Shown: positions 48,476 to 59,000 of the stretch, in pieces | Position numbering within the stretch: position 1 is the stretch's first letter | How the letters are laid out: each line of letters starts with the position of its first letter | NCBI RefSeq assembly: GCF_019703515.2 | Contig: NC_059368.1 | Span: 36,595,831-36,659,830 of the forward strand | Length of the DNA: 64,000 nt | DNA from: Myxocyprinus asiaticus | Taxonomy: Eukaryota > Chordata > Actinopteri > Cypriniformes > Catostomidae | Reading direction: 5' to 3' | Program-made: the position numbers and the translations under genes | The notes under the pieces: model-generated | Database searches by the model: none | What the model was told of the DNA's origin: nothing | The model's input: only the letters and a program-made list of their open reading frames with translations

Positions 48476-48544
48476 TTTCCCGCGAACAATGAATAAGCTG
48501 AGAAGACGAATTACGCGCGAAACTTCGTCAACTGTTCTGATTGG
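48476..48544 (-). promoter_or_regulatory. dtl promoter: two E2F-type sites and a CCAAT box
   Basis: Within about 110 bases upstream of the dtl ATG are TTTCCCGC (48,476-48,483, plus strand), TTTCGCGC (48,515-48,522, minus strand) and CCAAT on the gene's strand (48,540-48,544). E2F plus CCAAT is the usual design of vertebrate G1/S genes, and dtl is an established E2F target. No TATA box was seen. Confidence 0.65.
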
Positions 48545-49064
48545 TCAATGCTCAGGAATGCCGAAACGGTAGAACTGAAAACAGTGGAACGGCAGTTGGC
48601 TTACAGCTGCTTCCGGTGTTTGAAACGCCTCAGTATTCCACAGGGGGCGTTATGCGGCTTCCGTTTTGTCTCACCAAGTTACAAAAATGTCATCAATATT
48701 ATTTGACAATGCTGCCAGTCATTTTGTGCACTCACATCGTAGGAAAGTGTAAACAGAGAATTCGATAAGTACACTTAAAATGTGAATCAATATAACGTTG
48801 TAATTGTTATTGTGATTATATTATATTAAACTTTTACATTATTGATGACAGAAAACAATGACAGTGACAACAAATTACAATTGCCATACCAGAACAACAT
48901 AATAAACACAGCATAGCATACAATAGGCTAATAAAAAACAATAACAGCAACAGGGGGACAGATACATGTACACCAAAAGGCATGAAAATGCACGTACATA
49001 TCCAAACTTTAGGACACAGGGATTAAGTATAAGTGCACAGAGTTCAGAGCTTTGAAGATTGTGA

Positions 49065-49085
49065 AGCACACACACACACACACAC
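49065..49085. repeat. CA dinucleotide run
   Basis: About ten CA units in the dtl-ints7 intergenic region. Confidence 0.9.
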
Positions 49086-49279
49086 AAGAAAATTACATTA
49101 TTAAACATTAAAAACACTCTTTTATTATTTAATATTAAAATACATAATAATAATCAATGAATAAATATAAAAATAATACAAAATAACAATATAATAATGA
49201 AAATAAATTATAATAAATTAAATGATAATACTAATAAAATGTGTTATTTATTACCATTTTCTTTATTTTATAATAATAA

Positions 49280-49283
<4 letters not shown>

Positions 49284-49362
<79 letters not shown>
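49284..49362. repeat. AT dinucleotide microsatellite
   Basis: About 39 uninterrupted TA/AT units, followed by 13 T's. Lies between the dtl and ints7 start sites. ORFs read through it are artefacts. Confidence 0.97.
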
Positions 49363-49370
<8 letters not shown>

Positions 49371-49654
49371 TTTTTGCTTGGGTTGCATAACAAAAAAAAA
49401 TCTTAATTTATTTTATCTGTTCTATTTTATCTGTTATTTTTTTATTATATGCAAAGAACAATATATAGAACTGTTAATTATTTTATGGGGAAAATACCAG
49501 AAAAAAAAAAAAAACAAGAAAAAAATTGTATTTTAGTACACCGAATTTCTTACATTTTGTGAATGACTTTGAACCTTTGGTGGCGGGGCAATAAAACACA
49601 AATACCTCTTGTCACCGTCTCGTATTTTAATTATTATTAACTCACGAATCATGA

Positions 49655-49822
49655 CCAATCGGAGCTAATTCCGATACATTAGTCAACGCCCTCTTTCGTC
49701 AAACTGGCGTTTGGTCGGTTTCACCATAGAGAGCTGATGTTTTCGCCTCTAACTGTTCATTTCATTTCAGTTCAGTTCACGTGACAACCGACGTAACGTC
49801 CTGCCGGCGCGTGTCACGTGAC
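49655..49822 (+). promoter_or_regulatory. ints7 upstream region: CCAAT box and two CACGTGAC E-boxes
   Basis: CCAAT lies at 49,655-49,659. CACGTGAC occurs at 49,778-49,785 and 49,815-49,822; the second is the full palindrome GTCACGTGAC (49,813-49,822), which equals the CLEAR/TFEB or USF-type E-box core. The start codon is at 49,951, so the boxes sit about 130-170 bases upstream. Local base composition is GC-richer than the flanks. Confidence 0.5.
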
Positions 49823-49950
49823 CTGCACTTCAGCCGGGCCATACGTTTCAAACTTCGTGTTCCAAAGTCTATCTAATCTAACTAATAAATTATTTAACAT
49901 AACAGTTTCGCGCTCCAGATTGTTCGCAGTCTACAGCGTAATAATAAATA

Positions 49951-50016
49951 ATGTCGCTGTCTGAGGCGTATGGCGAACAAGTGGACGCGAATTCAGCGCT
50001 GATGGAGCTTGACAAA
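49951..50016 (+). CDS. ints7: ints7 coding exon 1
   Basis: Twenty-two codons: MSLSEAYGEQVDANSALMEL then DK. YGEQ-DANSALMELDK is the conserved start of INTS7. The only donor is a poor AAA/GTGCAG. If the exon ended one base later, as AAAG would suggest, no GT would follow. Confidence 0.85.
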
Positions 50017-53000
50017 GTGCAGCTTTACAACACACGTGTATCTGTTTACTGTATGCACACATTTTGTTCGTGCGCTTATCTGATCAATTTAGACATTTCT
50101 TAAATGATACCTGTTTATCTGACAATGCAATTAATTATTTTTCATTTATATTCAGAAGAAATGAAATACAATATACTGTGCTCATAACATTTGGATTTGC
50201 TTTATATTACAAGATGTTTTTGTAAGGACAAATTCTAGGGATAGATAAAACAGTTTTTGCTCTGATCTAAAAAAAAAAAAAAAAAAAAAAGTTAAAGGAA
50301 CAGTTAACCCAAAATGATAATTCTCTCATTATTGACTCACCCATGTTGTCTCCAACTTGTATGACTTTCTTTCCTCTGCAGAACACAGATATTTTTAGAA
50401 GATTATCTCAGCTCTGTAGGTCCATTTAATGCAAATGAATAGTGGCTGGAACTTTGAAGCTCCAAAAAGCACATAAAGGCAGCATAAAAGTAATCCTAAC
50501 GACTGCAGTGATTTAAAGGGATAGTTCACCCAAAAATGATTTGTATCACTTCAGAAGACATGGATTTAACTGTGTATTTTTTATCTGATAAATTATGGTC
50601 TTCTTACTCCTTTGCCAAACAATCAGAAAATGATAATGGGAAATAGAAAGCAATACAAATACAGTTGAAGAACCTGTTCAGAATAGATTTCTATTAATTC
50701 TAATAAATTGTCTTTAGAAGGGCGATCACAGGTGTGAGCTGTCTCAATACAAAGCTGAAAACACAGTTATTTGTGTCACTAAGATCACCTTGTTATTTGG
50801 GATAAAGGTGGATAATCATAAAATAACTTTTTCTTAAACCAATGTCCTACTCTGAAAAGTAAAAGCTTTTTTTAGTGGATTTTTAAGATTCACACATTTC
50901 AATTTTATAACAAAATTCCATCTAATTGAATTGCCTAAACTTTAACACGATTAAATGAATACAACTTCAATTAATTCAAGTTTTATTAACCTAATTTTGT
51001 TAAAGATTAGGCAATTCAATTCTGTTATGAAATTAAAAGGCATAAATCTTAAAAATAGGCTAAAAATTATTATTATTATTTTTAGTGTATTTGACTTTAT
51101 AAAGTGCTCGCTAAAACAAAGTCACTGAAGTTCTTTTGAAGTTAATGGCATTTCACCAATTTCATTGTGTACAATACTGTCTCATTGAGTATAAATAGAG
51201 ATTATGACTTTGTTAGCATCAAAGGTACCTGGTATTTTAACTTCCGAACTGAATTTATGCTTAATTTTAAAGCTTTGTACGAAGTGAAATTTCTAAAATT
51301 ATAATCTCTCACTTTAGGAACAACTTTCTATGGCTCTGTGTGCTGAAGGTCACACAGCTGAGTGAGAAACACCTGGAGAAGATTCTGAACGTGGATGAGT
51401 TCATCAAAAGAGTGTTTTCTGTCATTCATGGCAATGATCCTGTGGCCAGAGCAATAACCCTCAGGTACAAATCCATTCACTGACTTTGCTTCGTCTATGC
51501 TACTTGGCTTCTCATGATTCCTTAAAGGAATAGTTCACCTAAAAATTAAAACTCTCACCATTTACTCACCCTCATGCCATCCCAGATCTGTGTGATTTTA
51601 GTTCTTCAGCAGAACACAAATAAAGATTTTTAGAAGAATTTCTTAGCAGTTTTGGTTCATAGAATGCAAGTGAATGGGTGCCAACATTTTGAAGGTCCAA
51701 AAATCACACAAGTCAGCATAAAAGTTATCCATAAGACTGCAGTGGTTAAAGCAATGTCTCCAGAAGTGATATGATAGGTGTGGGTGTGAAAAAGATCAAT
51801 ATTTAAGTCAATAAGTCAATTTTTACTATAAATTCTCCTCCCGGCTCAGTCAGTCTCCACTTTAACTTTCAAATTCTTCTTGTGTTTTTGGCAATTCACA
51901 TTCTTCATGCACAGGGGAAAAATGTATAGCAAAAATGGACTTAAATATTGATCTGTTTCTCACCCACACCTTTCATATTGCTTCAGAAAATATGGATTTA
52001 ACCACTGGAGTTGTATGGATTACTTTTATACTCCCTTTATATAATTTTTGGAGCATCTAAATTTTGGCACCCATTCACTTGCATTGTATGGACCTACAGA
52101 CCTGAGATATTCTTCTAAAAATCTTTGTGTTCTCCTGAAGAAAGAAAGTCATACACATCTGGGATGGCATGAGGGTGAGTAAATGATGAGAGAATTTTCA
52201 TTTTTGGATGAACTATCCCTTTAAAGTTGAAGTGTGTAGTTTCTGTGCAACCAAATGGAATTGCAAAAATAAACGTAGTTTTCAAACAGCTTTTTGAATG
52301 GCTTAATGGTAGCTCAAAAAATTACATAAAGCAAACATAAAAGTAATCCATAAGACTCCAGTGGTTATATCTGTATCTTCAGAAGCGATATGATAGGTGT
52401 GGATGAGAAGCAGTTCAATATTTAAGTCCTTTTTTTACTCTAAATCTCCACTTTCACATTCACTTTCAGATGTGAAAGTGAAACTAAACAGGCACCACAT
52501 GTGACTTTCAGATGTAAAAGTGGAAGTGAAGTGGAGATTTATAGTAAAGAAGGAGTTAAATATTGTCCTGTTTCTCACTCACACCTATTATATCACTTCT
52601 GAAGTATGGATTTAACCACTGGAGTCATATTGATCATGTAATGAGTAAGGATGGGCAAGGTGGCAGCAGGAACAGGCTGAGCAGTCAACGAAACTTTTAA
52701 TGACATAAACCAACTTAAACACACAGACACACACACAGCGGCCGCATGTGTCTCTCTCTCTCTCGAACTGGCGCCTCCGGCTCGTCTTTATCCCCCTTCC
52801 GGCTGATCAGAACAATTCAGGGCGTCCTCCTCGTCACACTCCTCCACCGCCCGACTCAGGCCGGGGATGGCATGATGTACTCTCCTCCCTTCCTGGAGGG
52901 GAGGTGTTGCCCTTCTGGCTGTCCTTCTGCCAATAGGTCATCCCCGCCTCTGGAGCCCTGGGAGAAACAAGGTGAGGGAGAGGGGAGAGGGAAAAAGTGA

Positions 53001-56000
53001 GGGGGAGAGACAGAAAGAGAGAGAGAATAACTCTCACGCCAGTCCCCGGACACGCCATCTCCTGGTCCTCAGCCACTCCTCCGCCCTCTGGTGGACGAAA
53101 GCCGCTCCTCCCCTGGCGTATGGCAGTGAGTCCTCCGACCCCTGGCGGACGGAACGGCTCCTCCCCTTCCTGGCAGACGGCAGCGGTGACTACGTCCCCT
53201 GGCTGATGGCCGCGGCTCCTCCCCTAGCGGACAGCAGCGGCGAGGACTCCACGACAGCGCATCCCTCCTCCTTCCCGGGTTTCGGCACCAATGTAACGAG
53301 TAAGGATGGGCAAGGAGGAGGCGGGAACCGGCTGAGCAGTCGACAAAACTTTGATTGATATCAATCAACTTATACATAGACACACATCAACTGTGCGTGT
53401 GTCTCTCTCTCTCTCTCTCTCTCTCGAACTGGCGCCTCTGGCTCGTCTTTATTCCCCTCGCAGCTGATTAGAACAATTCAGGGCCAGGCGTGCATTTTTA
53501 CGGCCCGGCCACGCCCTCCTCCTCGTCACAGATTTCTTTTATGTTTCCTTTATGTGCTTTTTGGTCCTTCAAAGTTCTGGTCACCATACACTTGCATTGT
53601 ATGGACCTACAGAGCTGAGATATTCTTTTAAAAATCTTCATTAGTGTTCTGCAGAAGATGAAAGTCATACACATCTGGGATGGTATGAGGGTGATGTGAG
53701 AATTTTAATTTTTTGGTGACTATCCCTTAAACTATCAAGCACCACCACTCAAGTGCTTTATTCAGTACAGGTATTGAGCATTCAGAGATTCAGTGTTAAA
53801 CCAATCTGATAATCTGGTTTTGTGCCTCTCTCGTTCTTTACAGGGATTTTGCTGCAGGAATTTGCAACAAGATTAGCGAGATGATTCAAGGTAAGTGATA
53901 TCTTTGTGTAAATTATTTTGCCTGTCATCACTTCAATTTGTTCTGTTTATGTGTGTTTCACTGAAGGACTGGACACTCCAGTGGAACTGAAGCTGAAGTT
54001 GATTCCCATGCTACAACATATGCACCATGATGCCTGTCTGGCATCCTGCAGCAGGGAGTTACTTCAAGAGCTGGTGTCCTCCTACCCCTCCACACCTATG
54101 CTCATCGTCACCCTGCACACCTTCACCCAGCTGGCCACCTCCTCACTTATCGATATCCCCGAGCAGGTCAGACCATGTCCTTTGTTGATGGCTGTAGCCC
54201 TCTGAATTAAAGGCTGTCAATATTTTACCTGTCTTTTGGAATAGTTTACGCCAAAGATTTAGACTGTTTGTAGATCACAAAAATAGTTTATTGAGGCCCG
54301 GGTGTACTTGGTTTTTCCATGTTCTTGGTCAACTGCGTTGCCTTTTCTAAATAATCTTTTTGATGGCAAGCGAATACGAACGTTTTCGACATATGCGCTC
54401 TACAGGCCAAAGTGTACATTGGTTGTCCGCACTCAGGGGCGGACTGGGACAAAACATTGCCCTGGACTTTCTGGCCCAGAGCGGCTCACTACACCTGGCT
54501 TGCAACACACCACACCATAACACACCGGCTCAATGATTTCATTTTCTGGCTCAATTAAAACATTTTGTATTGAATTATGGGCCAAAGGAAAGGAGGTGCA
54601 ATATTATCATTACCAGGGCCGGCCCGTGGGTTTTTGGGGCCCTAGGCAAAATCATGGCAATGGCCCAACGTTTTTCTAGAAGTGCAAATAAACTGCTGTC
54701 TCAGTTGGTATGAGGTCATGGAAACATTTAGTTACATTTAATGTAGTATAATAGTATAATGTATATGTAACAAGAATAATAATTACAGCTATACAAGATG
54801 TTGTTTATTAAAGAGTTAGATGAAGAAAGCATGTCACAGCGCAGGACAGTGCTGACAGTGCTTGAAATTTCAATTTCAAATTTCAATTTCAGTTACCCAC
54901 ATAACTAATGTTTATTTACTGTAAAACAATCAATGAAACCAGAAAGTTGGCCAGAATATGTGCAAAAGTGAATGTTAAAAACACCAGTTAAAATCAGATA
55001 GCAATGTTGGGGGAAAAAATTTAATACAATTACATATTTTAAATAGGGCAAATAAGCACAACACCTTAAAAAAATAAAATAAATAAATAAATATATATAC
55101 ATATATACATATGACTACCGGTCAAAAGTTTTGAAACACACTCATTCTTTATTATATTTTTTTTCACATTTTAGAATAATAGTAAAGTCATCAAAACTAT
55201 GGAATAACATAAATTAAACTATGGGAATTATGCTAAACAAAATCCAAAATAAATCAAAACTGTGTTATATTTTAGCATCTTCAAAGTAGTCACCCTTTGC
55301 CTAGAATTTGCAGACATGTACTCTTGACATTTTCTCAACCAACTTCTTGAGGTATCACCCTGGGATGATTTTTAAACAGTATTGAAGGAGTTCCCATCTA
55401 TGCTGGGCACTTATTAGCTGCTTTTCTTTATTATTTGGTCCAAGTCATCAATTTCAAAAACTTTTTTTATTTTTTATTAAATTTTAGTTTTATAATGAAA
55501 TAAATTAATATGTTGGCACAATTATATTTTTGTCTACAAAACTAATTTCAAACATTTAAGCATATGCCTTCAGATCAAAAGGTTTTTAAGATCATAAGAA
55601 ACATTTCGGTCAAGTGTTTCAAAACTTTTGAATGGTAGTGTATATATAAGAAACTAATATAAATATATGTAAAGTATAAACACATACCTCTTAGAGCGCA
55701 GATCTTTGCCGATAGGACATTTTGGTTATTATTCACTCTGTGTGAGGGTATTAGGGGTGTAACGATCCATTGATCTGGATCGATGCATCTATCAATTAAC
55801 CAACGATGCAATGTCATCGATACAACGCATAAAGATCGATGTATTTTTTTGAATATAGCAACGTCCGAATGCGTTTCCTTCATGCGATGCAGCAACCTTA
55901 TGATATTCATATCGCTTTATAAGCGCTAAAAATAGGCTTCTCACGTGGGACACGGATGTGCGCGAAGTGATTTAAATTGCGCTCTGGTCTACCAATGTGC

Positions 56001-59000
56001 ACGCGCGCTCCTGTGACAGGATAGTGCAGAGCGGCTCACATGCGCGATTAAATCGGGCTTCCCTCAATATGGTGGCGCATCTGACACATTTGAATTCTAC
56101 ATGAGAATTTTCGCTTTTAAAGTGCTTTGGAGCAATTCAACCATGTCAAACAGCTAAAGAGCCCTTATATTCTAAAACCGTGCTGACAAGGGAAAGAGAA
56201 CAACAATTACAAGACTTTTCACATCTTCACATCAACACCCTTACTAACATTTATCACAGTAAACTGTAACAGAATCAATACAACCGTGGAAGATGTAGCC
56301 AAGAAGAAACACGGATGGCATATACTCTCCTGTGGTACAGTTGAAGTCAGACGTTTACATACACTTAGACTGAAGTCACTAAAACTCATTTTTTTAACCA
56401 CTCTACAGATTTAAATTTAGCAAACTATAGTTTTGGCAAGTCGTTTAGGACATCTACTTCGTGCATGTCATTTTTCCAACAATTGTTAACAGACAGATTG
56501 TTTCACATTTAATTGATTATATCACAATTCTAGTGGGTCAGAAGTTTACATACACTAAGTTAACTATGCCTTAAAGCAGCTTGGAAAATTCCAGAAAATG
56601 ATGTCAAGCCTTTAGGCAATTAGCCAATTAGCTTCTGATAGGAGGTGCACTAAACTGGAGGTGTACCTGTGGATGTATTTTAAGGCCTACCTTTAAACTC
56701 GGTGCCTCTTTGTTTAACATCATGGGAAAATCAAAAGAAATCAGCCAAGACCTCAGAAAAAAAATTGTGGTCTGGTTCATCCTTGGGAGCAATTTCCAAA
56801 TGCCTGAAGGTACCACGTTCTTCTGTACAAACAATAGTATGCAAGTATAAACACCATGGGACCATGCTCTGGAAGAAGATGCATTCTGTCTCCTAGAGAT
56901 GAACGTAGTTTGGTGCGAAAAGTGCAAATCAATCCCAGAACAACAGCAAAGGACCTTGTGAAGATGCTGGAGGAAACAGGTAGACAAGTATCTATATTCC
57001 CAGTAAAACAAGTCCTATATCGACATAACCTGAAGGGCTGCACAGCAAGGAAGAAACCACTGCTCCAAAAATGCCATAAAAAAGCCAGACTACAGTTTGC
57101 AAGTACATATGGGGAGAAAGATCTTACTTTTTGGAGAAATGTCCTCTGGTCTAATGAAACAAAAATTGAACTGTTTGGCCATAATAACCATTGTTATATT
57201 TGGAGGAAAAAGGGTGAGGCTTGCAAGCCGAAGAACACCATCCCAGCCGTGAAGCATGGGGGTGGCAGCATCATGTTGTGGGGGTGCTTTGCTGTAGGGT
57301 GACTGGTGCACTTCACATAATACAACTCCAATTCCAAAAAAGTTGGGACAGTAGGAAAAATGCTAATAAAAACAAAAAGGGATGATTTGTAAATTATATT
57401 CACCCTTTTCTATATTGAAAGCACTACAACTACAAATTATATTATGTTTTTCCTTGTGAATTTAATTGTTTTTTGAAAATGTACAGTAATTTCAAATCAG
57501 ATGATTGCAACACGCTCCAAAAACGTTGGGTCAGTCGAGTGTTTACCACTGTGTAACATCACCATTTCTTCTAATAACACTTATTAAGCATTTAGGCACT
57601 GAAGACACAAGTTTGTTAAGTTTAGAAAGTGGAATTTTCCCCCATCCATTATTTAAGTCTATAGCTGCATAATTGTACGGGGTCTTCGTTGCCGTATGGT
57701 GTGCTTCATAATGCACCACACGTTCTCACTTGGAGACAGGTCAGGACTGCGGGCAGGCCAATCTAGCACCCACACTCTCTGCTTACACAGCCATGCACTA
57801 GAAATCCAGGCAGTATGTGGTTTGAAGTTGTCCTGCTGGAAAATGCAGGGATGTTCCTGGAAAAGACGGTGCTGGATGGCAGTATAGTGTTGCTCCAAAA
57901 TTTTTACATATCTTTCTGCATTCATGGTGTTCTCACAGATGTGCAAGTTACCCATGCCATGGGTACTGACACACCCCTTGCCCATACAGACACTGGCTTT
58001 TGGACCTGACACCGATAACCGCTTGGATGGCCCTTTTCTTTGGCCCGGATAACACAACAGCTTTGTTTTTCGAAAGCTTTTTGAAATGTGGACTTTCCAG
58101 ACCAAAAAAAACACACTTCCACTGTTCTGCTTTCCATCTAAGATGAGACTGAGCCCAGAGAAGTTGGCAGAGCTTCTGGTCAGTGTTGATGTAGGGCTTC
58201 TGCTTTACACAGTAAAGTCTTAACTTGCATCTGTGGATGCAGCGGCGAATGGTGTTGACTAACAAAGGTTTACTAAAGTAATCCCAAGCCCATATTCATG
58301 ATATCCATTACAGATGAATGATGTTTTTTAAATCGGTGGCATCTGAGTGATCAGAGATCATGCACATTCAGAAGTGGTTTTCGTCTTGCCCTTTATGCAC
58401 TGAGATTTGACCATATTACTTGAATCTTTTAACTATATTGTGCACTGTAGAGGGTGAAATGCCCAAAATCCTTCCAATTTGTCTTTGGGGAACATTGGTC
58501 TCAAAGTGCTGGATTATTTGCTGAAGCATCTGTTGGCAAATTGACACGTCTTGAACGATCCCTGCTCTTGAAGGACTAGGCTGTTTTTAGGGGCTCCTTG
58601 TATACTATGACACGATTGCCTCACCTGTTTAGCATCTCCGGTTTCACATCACCTTGTTATTAAACTCGTCAAATTTTTATTAGTCTTAAATTGCCCGTCT
58701 CAACTTTTTTGGAGCGTGTTGCAATCATCTGATTTGAAATTACTGTACATTTTCAGAAAACAATGAAATTCACAACGGAAAACATCATATAATGTGTAGC
58801 TGTAGTGCTTTCAATATAGCAAAGGGTGAATATAATTTACAAATCACTCCTTTTGGTTTTTATTAGCATTTTTCATACTGTCCCAAATTTTTCAGAATTG
58901 GGGTTGTAGATGGCATCATGAGGAAGGAAAATTATGTGGATATATTGAAGCAACATCTCAAGACATCAGCCAGGAATTTAAAGCTTGGTCGCAAATGGGT

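Larger units (their letters stand above)
52316..53730. mobile_element. Fold-back MITE copy, split by the TRIM element
   Basis: Bases 52,316-52,636 and 53,531-53,730 form one interrupted copy of the fold-back family seen throughout the window. Removing 52,637-53,530 and one five-base duplication restores the family's usual run through the insertion point. Confidence 0.75.

Noticed and set aside
49197..49536. Two ORFs of repeated Tyr-Ile
   Set aside because: Pure translation of the AT microsatellite.
52746..53383. Several overlapping 65-128-codon ORFs rich in Ser, Arg, Glu and Pro
   Set aside because: They fall inside the TRIM-like element and come from TC, GA and GC-rich repeats; no domain is visible in any frame.
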